Positions 6,070 through 13,288 of a DNA stretch of 15,800 nucleotides are shown in pieces. The DNA comes from Trueperaceae bacterium (GTDB lineage: Bacteria; Deinococcota; Deinococci; Deinococcales; Trueperaceae). Position 1 is the first letter of the stretch, and each line of letters opens with the position of its first letter. Location of the stretch: contig SKMG01000321.1 in NCBI GenBank assembly GCA_007121175.1, positions 1 to 15,800 of the forward strand. The letters run 5' to 3'. Both the position numbers and the translations under genes were made by a program. The notes beneath the pieces are model-generated. The model did no database searches. It saw only the letters and a list, made by a program, of their open reading frames with translations, and was not told the origin of the DNA.

Positions 6070-6653
6070 CGACCCCGGGCGCTGCTCCCGTCGAGCCCGA
6101 GCGCCTCGGCTCGAGCCTTCATCGCGTCCAGCACGAACTGCACGTGATCCCATAGATCGACACCGAGCTCCTCGGCGCCTCGACGGACATCGTCGCGCGA
6201 CACGCCGCGGGCGAAGGCCTTGTCCTTGAACTTCTTCTTCAGGCTCTTCAGTTCGAGACCCTCGATCGACTTCTCGGGGCGCACGAGCACCGCCGCCGTG
6301 ATCAGGCCGGTGACCTCGTCGCAGGCGTAGAGCACCTTCGCCAGTCGGCTGGTGCGCGGCACGCCGGTATGGTCCGCATGGCCCAGGATCGCCTCGCACA
6401 TCAGGTCGGGCGCGCCGAGCGACCGCAGGTGCGCGACGCCGACGAACGGGTGACCGCCCTCACCGAGGTGCGGGTAGCGTTCGTAGTCGTAGTCGTGCAG
6501 CAGCGCAGTCGCGGACCATAGGTCGACGTCCTCGCCCTCACGCTCGGCGTACGCGGCGACGGCCGCCTCGACGGCCAGCATGTGGCCTCGGAGGCTCTCG
6601 CTGGCCGTCCACTCGGTCATCAGGGCATGAGCGGTGGCTCGATCGATGCACAT
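6066..6653 (-). CDS. HD-domain hydrolase
   Basis: This 195-residue soluble protein has the HD-superfamily metal phosphohydrolase signature: His24 (RGHMLAVE), His53-Asp54 (LLHDYDYE), histidines at 68 (GGHPF) and 92/95 (GHADH), and Asp112 (ACDEVTGL). The order matches the short HDIG-type predicted hydrolases found as single-domain proteins in many bacteria. The substrate is unknown; nucleotides or other phosphoesters are typical for the superfamily. The ATG at 6653 is chosen because TGGTAGGCT ends 6 nt upstream. The gene is divergent from 6-phosphogluconolactonase and convergent with the second signal peptidase, whose stop codon it shares. There are no membrane segments. The HD fold is secure and the function is not. 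Confidence 0.88.
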   Translation of the reverse strand: MCIDRATAHALMTEWTASESLRGHMLAVEAAVAAYAEREGEDVDLWSATALLHDYDYERYPHLGEGGHPFVGVAHLRSLGAPDLMCEAILGHADHTGVPRTSRLAKVLYACDEVTGLITAAVLVRPEKSIEGLELKSLKKKFKDKAFARGVSRDDVRRGAEELGVDLWDHVQFVLDAMKARAEALGLDGSSARGR

Positions 6654-6659
6654 GCCCGC

Positions 6660-6665
6660 AGCCTA
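6660..6665 (-). promoter_or_regulatory. Extended -10 element (TGG)TAGGCT of the HD gene
   Basis: On the minus strand TGG-TAGGCT is followed by 6 nt and the ATG at 6653, so the transcript is predicted to begin at the start codon. The hexamer is the same as in front of the metallophosphoesterase and DUF3248-like genes. Confidence 0.55.
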
Positions 6666-6711
6666 CCAGCGGCCGCTGACGGCGGGCGACGGCGGCCGGG
6701 GCAGGCATTGC

Positions 6712-6717
6712 TAGACT
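6712..6717 (+). promoter_or_regulatory. Extended -10 element (TGC)TAGACT of pgl
   Basis: TGC-TAGACT lies 5 nt before the ATG at 6723 and predicts a leaderless mRNA. It supports this start over in-frame codons further upstream. About 46 bp separate it from the divergent HD-gene promoter. Confidence 0.55.
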
Positions 6718-6722
6718 CGGAC

Positions 6723-7469
6723 ATGGCACTCCCCGTGCTCGAGGTCGTCGCCGACACCGACGCCGTGACCACCGAGTTGGTGGCGCGAGTGGTGGCGGCT
6801 TGCCACCACGCCGTGGCCAAGAGCGGACGTTTCGTGATCGCGCTCTCTGGCGGTTCCACGCCGCTTCCGGCCTACCGGCGCCTCGCCGAGCGGCACGACC
6901 TGCCGTGGGAGCGAGTGGTCGTCACCTGGGGCGACGAGCGCCTGGTGAGCGCTGACGATGCCCAGCGCAACGAGCGCGCGGCCCGCTCGGCGCTCCTCGA
7001 TCACGTCCCGATCCCGAGCGAGCACGTGCTCGGCTGGCCCGAGGGCGAGGATCCCGAGGCCGTGGCGGACGCGCTGGCCGAGCGTCTGGTCCGCGAGCTC
7101 GGCGATCCGCCGCGGTTCGACCTGGTGCTGCTCGGTCTCGGCGCCGATGGGCACACCGCCAGCCTCTTCCCCCACACCGGCGCGGTCGATGCCGCCGGAC
7201 TCACCACCGTCGTACGCACGGCCGAGCACGGGACTCGGGTCAGCCTCACTGCCTCGGCCCTCAGCCGGGCCGATGAGGTCCTGGTCGTCGCCACGGGTGC
7301 GGATAAGCGTGATGCCCTCGAGCGCACGCTGCGGGCCGAGGAGCCGCCCGACGCGCTGCCGCTCACCGCGCTCGACCCCGTCGGGCGCTTCACACTGCTC
7401 GCGGACGCCGCCGCGGCCGGCGCCGCTGCAAGCTCAGGCCCAGCGGATGGCGTGCGCCTCGAAGGGTGA
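6723..7469 (+). CDS. pgl: 6-phosphogluconolactonase (DevB/SugB family)
   Basis: This 248-residue cytosolic enzyme hydrolyses 6-phosphogluconolactone to 6-phosphogluconate, the second step of the oxidative pentose phosphate pathway. Family motifs are present: ALSGGSTP (40-47), WGDERLV (69-75), NERAAR (83-88) and GLGADGHTASLFP (138-150). Length is typical. The ATG is supported by the -10 element 5 nt upstream and by the protein's usual N terminus; the open frame upstream runs antisense to the HD gene and is not part of it. Its last 36 bp overlap the 3' end of the convergent alpha-glucan phosphorylase gene. Together they connect glucan-derived glucose phosphate with NADPH production, although no zwf or gnd is seen nearby. 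Confident call. Confidence 0.95.
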   Translation: MALPVLEVVADTDAVTTELVARVVAACHHAVAKSGRFVIALSGGSTPLPAYRRLAERHDLPWERVVVTWGDERLVSADDAQRNERAARSALLDHVPIPSEHVLGWPEGEDPEAVADALAERLVRELGDPPRFDLVLLGLGADGHTASLFPHTGAVDAAGLTTVVRTAEHGTRVSLTASALSRADEVLVVATGADKRDALERTLRAEEPPDALPLTALDPVGRFTLLADAAAAGAAASSGPADGVRLEG

Positions 7470-9977
7470 GGCCAGCGCCGGATGGACCGGCAGGACCCGC
7501 ACGCCATACACCAGCCGTCCGCTGATGGCCGGCTCGAAGCTCGCTTCGAATCGCAGTCCGCCGTCGGGGAGGCGCTCCTCGAGCCGCATCGGCACCAGAT
7601 GCAGGCCATGCTGCAGGCCATCGGTCTCGAGCGAGTACACCACCTCGACGCGCAGATCGAGATCCGCGAGCGCGTGCGGGTAGAGGGTGGCCGAGAGCGA
7701 CACGACCTCTTGCATGGTGTGGGCGGTGTCGGGCAACGGCTTGGCCTGCAGCTGGACGGTCGACCAGTGCTCGTTCACCCGTGCGCGCCAGTCGGCGAGC
7801 TCGGCGGCGCGCTCCCTGTCTGCTACGAACGCCTCGCCGCGCTCGGCGGCGGGCTGATAATAGCGTTCGACGTAGTCACGGACCATCCGTTGCGCGTTGA
7901 AGCGCGGCGTCACCGTGGCGATCGCGGCCGCCGCGCGCCGCATCCACGCGACCGGGACGCCCGTCTCGTCGCGGTCGTAGTAGGTCGGGACCACCTCGCT
8001 CTCGAGCAGCGCGTACAGCGCGTCGGCGTCCGCCGCATCGGCCCGCGCCTCGTCGTCGAACTGGCGGGGCGCGCCGATGGCCCAGCCGTTGCGGCCGTCG
8101 AAGCCTTCGGGCCACCAGCCGTCGAGCACCGAGAGGTTGAGGATGCCGTTCATGGCGGCCTTCTGGCCGGAGGTGCCCGATGCCTCCAGCGGACGCCGCG
8201 GGGTGTTGAGCCAGACGTCGACCCCGCGCGTCAGGGCGCGGCCGACGGCCATGTCGTAGTCCTCGAGGAAGATGATCCGACCAGCGAAGCGCGGCTCCTG
8301 CGACAGTCGGTGGATGGTCGCGACCAGCGCCTGACCGGCCTCGTCCGCGGGATGCGCCTTACCGGCGAAGACGAGCTGGACCGGTCGCTCTTCATCGCCG
8401 AGCAGCGCTGCGAGCCGGTCGAGATCCCGGAAGATCAGCGTGGCGCGCTTGTAGGTGGCGAAGCGGCGCGCGAAGCCGATCGTGAGCGTGGTTGCGTCGA
8501 ACAGGTGGCCGATGTCCCGCATCGTCGTCGGCGAAGCCTCGTGGCGAGCCAGCTGGCGCAGCACGCGGCGCCGCAAGAAGCGCACGCTCTTGGCTTTGAC
8601 GGCCTTGCGCACCAACCACAGGCTCGCTGGATCGAGGTCCTCCACGGCCCTCCACATCTCGCTCTCGGTGACGCGCTCCTGCCAGTCCAACGGCAGCACC
8701 GTCGACAGCAGCGGCCGCAGTTCGATCGCCTGCCACGACTTGACGTGGACGCCGTTGGTCACGTGGCCGATCGGCACCTCGTCGATCGGCACGTCGGGCC
8801 AGAGATCGGACCAGATCCGCCGGCTGGTGTCACCGTGTAGCGCCGCGACGCCATTGCGGGCGCTGGTGAAGCGCAGGGCCAGGGCCGGCATCGAGAAGAC
8901 CGGGCCCCAGCCGAGATCCGCCCGCCCGAGATCGAAGAACTCGTGCGGCCGCAGCCCGAGCCCACCGTGATAGGCACCGAACGCCTGCCCGACCAGGTCG
9001 AAGGCGAAGGCATCGTTGCCGGCCGCGACCGGGGTGTGGACAGTGAACACGGTCGAGGCCGCGACCATCTCACGAGCGTGGGCGAACGGCATGCCCTCGG
9101 CAACCAGCTCGCGGCAGCGCTCGAGCGCCATGAAGGCGCTGTGGCCCTCGTTCATGTGCCAGGCGCTCGGCGCGTACTGCAGCGCGCGCAGCATCCGCAC
9201 GCCGGCCACGCCCAGCACCAGTTCCTGGGCGATGCGGGTGCGCTGGTCGCCGCCGTAGAGGCGGCGTAGCAGCGCACGATCGTCGGGATGGTTGCTGGGC
9301 ACGTCGACATCGAGCAGGTAGACCGGCACCCGTCCGGCGTCGACGCGCCACGCCTGCACCGCCACTTCGCGCCCGAACACCCCGACGTGCACCACCACCC
9401 GCTTGCCGGCGGCGTCGGTGACAGGATGGAGCGGGAGCTCGAGCGGCGAGCGACGCTCGTAGAACGCCTCTTGCCGGCCGTCCGCCGCGACGCGCTGGTG
9501 GAAGTAGCCCTCGGGGTACCAGAGCCCGACGCCGATCAGAGGCACGCCGAGATCCGAGGCGGCCTTGGTGTGATCGCCCGCCAGGACCCCGAGCCCTCCG
9601 GAGTACAGTGCCACCGCTTCGGACCAGCCGTACTCGGCACAGAAGTAGGCGTACGAGCGGGCGCCCGAAGCTGCCGCGAGGGCCGGCTCGCGCCAGGCAT
9701 TGGGCCCGAGGTCGGCGTCGAAGCGCTCCATCACCGCCTGGTAAGCGCGCACGAAGTCCGCGTCGGCGGCGCAGAGCTCGAGGCGCTCTTGCGACACGTC
9801 GCGCAGGAACACCACCGGGTTGTGGCCGACGGCTTCCCAGAGATCGCGGTCGATGATGCGGAAGAGGTGGCGAGCATCGGGATCCCAGGTCCAGAAGAGG
9901 TTGGCGACGAGCTCATCCAAGCGCGCGAGTGGCTTGGGGAGCCGGGGCGTGACGGTCATCCGACCGAGGATATGCAT
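7434..9977 (-). CDS. glgP: Alpha-glucan (glycogen/maltodextrin) phosphorylase with DUF3417 N terminus
   Basis: This 847-residue GT35 enzyme releases glucose 1-phosphate from alpha-1,4-glucans using pyridoxal phosphate. The N terminus (about 10-115) is the DUF3417 module typical of the short, Thermus/Thermotoga-type phosphorylases, with LVANLFWTWDPDARHLF and WEAVGHNPV. The core has YFCAEYGWSEAVALYSGGLG (111-130), HMNEGHS (274-280), GHVTNGVH (404-411) and GFARRFATYKRA (501-512). The PLP lysine should be Lys606 in ASGTSGQKAAMNG, followed by LSVLDGWWPEG. I prefer ATG 9977 over the ATG at 10013: GAGGAGG sits 6 nt upstream, and the best -10 lies downstream of the earlier ATG. The 3' end overlaps pgl by 36 bp. 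It is divergent from the barrel-like gene. Confidence 0.96.
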   Translation of the reverse strand: MHILGRMTVTPRLPKPLARLDELVANLFWTWDPDARHLFRIIDRDLWEAVGHNPVVFLRDVSQERLELCAADADFVRAYQAVMERFDADLGPNAWREPALAAASGARSYAYFCAEYGWSEAVALYSGGLGVLAGDHTKAASDLGVPLIGVGLWYPEGYFHQRVAADGRQEAFYERRSPLELPLHPVTDAAGKRVVVHVGVFGREVAVQAWRVDAGRVPVYLLDVDVPSNHPDDRALLRRLYGGDQRTRIAQELVLGVAGVRMLRALQYAPSAWHMNEGHSAFMALERCRELVAEGMPFAHAREMVAASTVFTVHTPVAAGNDAFAFDLVGQAFGAYHGGLGLRPHEFFDLGRADLGWGPVFSMPALALRFTSARNGVAALHGDTSRRIWSDLWPDVPIDEVPIGHVTNGVHVKSWQAIELRPLLSTVLPLDWQERVTESEMWRAVEDLDPASLWLVRKAVKAKSVRFLRRRVLRQLARHEASPTTMRDIGHLFDATTLTIGFARRFATYKRATLIFRDLDRLAALLGDEERPVQLVFAGKAHPADEAGQALVATIHRLSQEPRFAGRIIFLEDYDMAVGRALTRGVDVWLNTPRRPLEASGTSGQKAAMNGILNLSVLDGWWPEGFDGRNGWAIGAPRQFDDEARADAADADALYALLESEVVPTYYDRDETGVPVAWMRRAAAAIATVTPRFNAQRMVRDYVERYYQPAAERGEAFVADRERAAELADWRARVNEHWSTVQLQAKPLPDTAHTMQEVVSLSATLYPHALADLDLRVEVVYSLETDGLQHGLHLVPMRLEERLPDGGLRFEASFEPAISGRLVYGVRVLPVHPALASPFEAHAIRWA

Positions 9978-9983
9978 GACGGT

Positions 9984-9990
9984 CCTCCTC
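9984..9990 (-). promoter_or_regulatory. Shine-Dalgarno GAGGAGG of glgP
   Basis: GAGGAGG on the minus strand ends 6 nt before the ATG at 9977, an ideal distance. It settles the start against the ATG 36 nt upstream. Confidence 0.8.
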
Positions 9991-10003
9991 GCTTCAGTCG
10001 ACG

Positions 10004-10009
10004 ATGCTA
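10004..10009 (-). promoter_or_regulatory. Extended -10 element (TGG)TAGCAT of glgP
   Basis: On the minus strand TGG-TAGCAT would start transcription near 9997 and give a 20-nt leader that just holds the GAGGAGG site. The promoter overlaps the divergent one at 10018-10023. GTCGAC palindromes flank the pair at 9997-10002 and 10024-10029. Confidence 0.45.
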
Positions 10010-10017
10010 CCACCAGG

Positions 10018-10023
10018 TACCCT
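10018..10023 (+). promoter_or_regulatory. -10 element TACCCT of the barrel-like gene
   Basis: TACCCT lies 7 nt before the ATG at 10031 with no ribosome-binding site between, consistent with a leaderless mRNA. There is no TGn extension and no obvious -35 box. Confidence 0.4.
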
Positions 10024-10030
10024 GTCGACC

Positions 10031-11158
10031 ATGACGCGCGCGTGCTCGCGCGGGTATCCGTCGGCCGATCGCCAACGCGCCCTGGTTGCGGCCTTGACGA
10101 TCGCGCTGTGCGTGGTCGCCGGACCGGTTCGGGCGCAACGGCTCAGCGTGGCGCTCGACGGAGCGGTAGCCGCCGGCGCAGGACCTCGCGTGTCGTCTAC
10201 CGCTACCCCAGCCGCCGCCGCTACCGTCACCGTCGGCCTCGAAGCGCTGCGCGTGGGCGACGCCGAGGTCGACGCCTGGGCGCGGCTCGGGCTGGCCGCC
10301 GCCGGAGCACGAGCCGCTGCGGGTCGCGGCCTTGCCCCAGCGGTCGGAGTCGGCACCGCCTGGCGCCGCGTCACCACCTTCGGCCCGCTCGGGAACGTGA
10401 TACTCGAAGGCGGCGGCTCGTTCCGCCTGGCGCCCGAGCCCGCCCTACCGCTCGCACGTGCCTGGTTCGGCGCGCGCGGCACCCTCGGCGCGGTCGCGCT
10501 CTCGCTCGCGGCCGAGGCGGGCAACGTCGCTCCCGGAGCACTCGACCCGGGCCGGCCCCCGCCTCCCGATCCGCGCCGGCAGGCCTCACTGCGCGAGCTC
10601 GACGCGCTGCGTGCGCGCTTCGCACTGCCGAGTGCCGCGTGGGACGCCGGGGGGCGGCTCGGATTGACCTACCGCGTCGACCGCGACGTCAGCCTCAGCA
10701 TCGATGCCTCGGCCCGCCGCCTCGACGGCGCGCCGTACCTCGCCGCGCAGGTGGCTCTGCGACGTGCGCGCATCGAGGTCGACCTCGACGGCTCGCTGGC
10801 GGTGCAGGCCGAGACCTTCCGTGGTGCCGCAGCCTTCGCCGTCGGGTTCGGCGCCTTCCACGCGCCGCGGCGTGGTCCGGCCTCGCTCGGCCGGGTCTGG
10901 CTCGGTGCTGGGCCCGGTGGGGTGCGCCCGGGCGTAGAGGCGCTGTGGGCGCAGCGGACCTCGGTCGGCGAGCTTCGCGTGCGAGCTGACTGGCGGCCGT
11001 GGCTCGGCCCCGAAGCCTGGCAGGCAGAGGCCAGCTTCGAGCACGCCACGTCGGTCGGCGCGCTGCGCTGGACGCTCGGCGCACGGGGAGCGGCCGGCAC
11101 GGTCAGCCCGCCCTGGCGCCTGGGAGTCGCCCTGACGAGGCCGCTGGCTCAGCCCTGA
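10031..11158 (+). CDS. Exported protein of unknown function, probable outer-membrane beta-barrel
   Basis: This 375-residue protein is not recognised. Residues 13-36 make a signal peptide with basic residues, a hydrophobic core (ALVAALTIALCVVAG) and likely cleavage after VRA. The mature part is a series of short alternating hydrophobic/polar strands ending in turns, many with W/R/E girdle-like residues, for example VSLSIDASARRL and GELRVRADWRPWLG. One long Pro/Arg-rich loop lies around 180-206. There are no transmembrane helices or cysteines after the signal. This fits a small outer-membrane barrel, which the didermic Deinococcota have. The C terminus does not end in the aromatic residue usual for proteobacterial barrels. 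It starts 7 nt after a -10 element and converges on the PEGA gene. The gene is likely real; the barrel is inference. Confidence 0.75.
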   Translation: MTRACSRGYPSADRQRALVAALTIALCVVAGPVRAQRLSVALDGAVAAGAGPRVSSTATPAAAATVTVGLEALRVGDAEVDAWARLGLAAAGARAAAGRGLAPAVGVGTAWRRVTTFGPLGNVILEGGGSFRLAPEPALPLARAWFGARGTLGAVALSLAAEAGNVAPGALDPGRPPPPDPRRQASLRELDALRARFALPSAAWDAGGRLGLTYRVDRDVSLSIDASARRLDGAPYLAAQVALRRARIEVDLDGSLAVQAETFRGAAAFAVGFGAFHAPRRGPASLGRVWLGAGPGGVRPGVEALWAQRTSVGELRVRADWRPWLGPEAWQAEASFEHATSVGALRWTLGARGAAGTVSPPWRLGVALTRPLAQP

Positions 11159-11160
11159 GC

Positions 11161-11199
11161 GAGCCGCGGCGCGGCTCCGCTCGAGGGCCGCGGCGCGGC
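11161..11199. terminator. GC-rich inverted repeats between convergent genes, possible terminator
   Basis: GAGCCGC (11161-11167) pairs with GCGGCTC (11171-11177). The 12-mer CCGCGGCGCGGC occurs twice, at 11164-11175 and 11188-11199, and can fold in both copies. The position in an 82-bp gap between two convergent stops suits a bidirectional terminator, but there is no T-tract on either strand. Confidence 0.35.
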
Positions 11200-11240
11200 A
11201 GGCCCGCACGGCCGCCGGGTCAGCGCGCGGACCGAGTGTC

Positions 11241-12422
11241 TCACGGTGATAGTCGTTCGATCTCCAGCGTGTCGAGGTCGAGCCAGTAGACCCCGGGCTC
11301 GGAGACGGGCCGCACCACGCGCTCGATGTTGCCCTCCCGCACGCGGACGATCTCGACGAGGCCCGCCTCGACGCCGGCGAAGCCCTCGCGCCGCAAGACG
11401 CGGTCTACCACCACGAGCCCGCCGGGATCGCGCGACCACGCGATCGTCGCCGGAGCGATCGGCACCAGCACCGCATCGACGCGGTGGACGCGGAAGTTGC
11501 GAACGCTGACGCTGAACGTCGCCGGCTCGAAGCCGGGCCGTTCGATGCGCACCTCGCGCACCCCGGGTAGGGAGGTCACGGTGAGCGGCGTCTCACCCAT
11601 CGCATCTCCGCCCAGGAACACCTGAGCTGGCGGCACGCTGGCCACACGGATGCTGCCGCCGGCCATCTCGGTGAGCACCACGTGCACGAAACGAGTGTCG
11701 TTCGAGCGCAGCTCCACCGACCGTACCTCGGGCAGGTAGCCGTCCTTGCGCACCTCGAGCTCGTACCGGCCGGGCTCGAGCGTGATCACGTCCAGGCGCC
11801 CGCTCACACCGACAGGCACACCGTCGACCCGCACCTCCGCCTCTCGCGGCTCGGTCGACACGAAGAGCGCAGCGTCGCCGCTCGGCAGCTCCGGGGCCGT
11901 CTCGATGAAGCTGTATACCAGCGCTGCGATCTCGGCCGCGACCCGCTCGACGGTGGCAACCGCCAGCGGCCGCGACACGACGTCGCTGTTGCGGCCCTGC
12001 ACCACGTCGACGATCAGCACGTTCACCGCATACGGTTCGGCATCGGCGCCGGGCCGCGCGATGAGCTCTCCGGAGAGCGCGTAGCGCGAACCCTCGAGCT
12101 CGGCCACGAGCTGGGTGAAGTCGACCTCGAGGCTGCCTGCGATGCCGGCCGTGATCAGCGGCGCGCTCGCCACGCGGACGCCCCGCGCGAGCAGCTCGGC
12201 CCTGAGGAGTCCGTTGAAGCTCGCCGCGACCTCCGCCGGGACGCCGCTCCGCGCAGGAAAGCTGGGCACCGCCACCAGATCCGCTGCCGACGCCGCTCCC
12301 AAGAGCAGCGCGAGCAGGAGCGGCAGGCCCCAGACTCGGCCGCGACGTCGCGCAGCGCCGGAGGGTCCGGCCCACCACGCCACCCTCGTCGAAGCGAACG
12401 CCGCTTGGGCACCGAGTCGCAT
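11241..12422 (-). CDS. Exported PEGA-domain protein
   Basis: This 393-residue protein has an Arg-rich N terminus and a hydrophobic segment (31-47, ending GAASAAD) that acts as a signal peptide. Residues about 48-175 form an unrecognised alpha/beta-like region. Two PEGA domains follow: one at about 185-252 (VSTEPREAEVRVDGVPVG, LEPGRYELEVRKDGYLP) and one at about 256-320 (VASVPPAQVFLGGDAMGETPL, VREVRIERPGFEP). PEGA domains are beta-rich surface or periplasmic modules of uncertain role. The C-terminal 70 residues contain no known motif. The ATG at 12422 lies 8 nt after TATACT. The gene converges on the barrel-like gene, so both ends of this pair encode exported proteins. The PEGA call is confident; role unknown. 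Confidence 0.88.
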   Translation of the reverse strand: MRLGAQAAFASTRVAWWAGPSGAARRRGRVWGLPLLLALLLGAASAADLVAVPSFPARSGVPAEVAASFNGLLRAELLARGVRVASAPLITAGIAGSLEVDFTQLVAELEGSRYALSGELIARPGADAEPYAVNVLIVDVVQGRNSDVVSRPLAVATVERVAAEIAALVYSFIETAPELPSGDAALFVSTEPREAEVRVDGVPVGVSGRLDVITLEPGRYELEVRKDGYLPEVRSVELRSNDTRFVHVVLTEMAGGSIRVASVPPAQVFLGGDAMGETPLTVTSLPGVREVRIERPGFEPATFSVSVRNFRVHRVDAVLVPIAPATIAWSRDPGGLVVVDRVLRREGFAGVEAGLVEIVRVREGNIERVVRPVSEPGVYWLDLDTLEIERLSP

Positions 12423-12430
12423 CTCCAGCC

Positions 12431-12436
12431 AGTATA
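12431..12436 (-). promoter_or_regulatory. -10 element TATACT of the PEGA gene
   Basis: TATACT on the minus strand is the closest match to the TATAAT consensus among the start-proximal hexamers. It lies 8 nt before the ATG at 12422, leaving a leader of about 2 nt. A GGAG touches the ATG directly and is too close to work as a normal ribosome-binding site. Confidence 0.55.
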
Positions 12437-12512
12437 GCCGTGCCCGTGTGGCCGCCGGGCTCGGCTTCGGGGCACGGTCTTCACGCCCGCTCGGCCCTGC
12501 GGATGGCGGTGG

Positions 12513-12518
12513 TAGGCT
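12513..12518 (+). promoter_or_regulatory. Extended -10 element (TGG)TAGGCT of the metallophosphoesterase gene
   Basis: TGG-TAGGCT lies 8 nt before the ATG at 12527, predicting a leader of 2 nt or none. It is identical, including the TGG, to the element in front of the HD gene on the other strand. Confidence 0.5.
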
Positions 12519-12526
12519 GCAGCTGC

Positions 12527-13288
12527 ATGCGCATTCTGGTCGTCAGCGACGTGCACGCCAACGCACCCGCCTTCGAGGCGGTCTTGCACGACGCCCGCAG
12601 ACGCGGCTTCGATGGGGCCCTGTTCCTGGGCGACTTGGTGGGCTACTACCCCTTCGCGAACGAGTGCACGGCCCTCTTGCATGAGCTGGCGCCGATGGCG
12701 GCACTACTCGGCAACCACGACGCCGTCATGCTGGCGTTGATCGACGGTGGCGACGGCAGTGACCAGCACGAGGAGTCGGTGGTGGTCGAGGTGATCGCGC
12801 GGCAACTCGCCGACATCGAGCCCAGCGCGATCGAGTGCCTCAGAGCGTTTAGCGACGAGGCCGAGGGCGACCGCTGGCAGGCCGCCCACGGTGCCTACCG
12901 CAGGCAGTTCGAGTACTTGAGCACGCTCGCCAATGCCCAGGCCAACCTCCCGTACCTGAGGGCCCCGGTCGGGCTGGTCGGCCACACGCACGTACCGAAG
13001 GTGTTCGCCTCGGTGAGCACCGAGGACGGTGAACTGTGGCGGACCGTGCCGTTCCGTCAGCCTCACGGGCACTACCGCGTGCCACCACGCGCCCGCGCCT
13101 TCCTGAACCCCGGCTCGGTGGGACAACCGCGCGACGGCATCCCCGCGGCGTCGTACGCGATCTACGACGACGCTCAGCAGAGCTTCTACGTGCACCGGGT
13201 CGAGTACGACATCGGCCGCGTGCAGCGCGCCGTGGCCGAGTGCGGCTACCCGTCGAGCCTCGGTGTCCGCCTGACGCTCGGCCGATGA
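12527..13288 (+). CDS. YfcE-like calcineurin-type metallophosphoesterase
   Basis: This 253-residue cytosolic protein carries the di-metal phosphoesterase motifs in order: SDVHAN (Asp8, His10), GDLVGY (Asp36), GNHD (Asn63, His64), His121 in AAHGAY, GHTH (His153, His155) and NPGSVGQPRD (194-203). This order matches the YfcE/MJ0936 family of phosphodiesterases. The physiological substrate is unknown. The N terminus MRILVVSDVH is typical, and the ATG at 12527 is supported by a -10 element 8 nt upstream; the 29 extra codons available upstream are not family-like. Its TGA overlaps the ATG of holB (ATGA), so the two are cotranscribed and probably translationally coupled. A functional link with replication is not implied by this alone. 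Confidence 0.93.
   Translation: MRILVVSDVHANAPAFEAVLHDARRRGFDGALFLGDLVGYYPFANECTALLHELAPMAALLGNHDAVMLALIDGGDGSDQHEESVVVEVIARQLADIEPSAIECLRAFSDEAEGDRWQAAHGAYRRQFEYLSTLANAQANLPYLRAPVGLVGHTHVPKVFASVSTEDGELWRTVPFRQPHGHYRVPPRARAFLNPGSVGQPRDGIPAASYAIYDDAQQSFYVHRVEYDIGRVQRAVAECGYPSSLGVRLTLGR

Noticed and set aside
6582..6722. N-terminal extension of 6-phosphogluconolactonase
   Set aside because: It is antisense to the HD gene and precedes the -10 element; family members start near MALPVLEV.
7482..8840. 452-codon open frame antisense to glgP
   Set aside because: The sense strand encodes a full-length phosphorylase with all motifs. The antisense product has shadow-like composition and no start signal.
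13036..13284. N-terminal extension of holB inside the phosphoesterase gene
   Set aside because: It overlaps conserved phosphoesterase sequence in another frame. The ATGA overlap gives the usual delta' N terminus.
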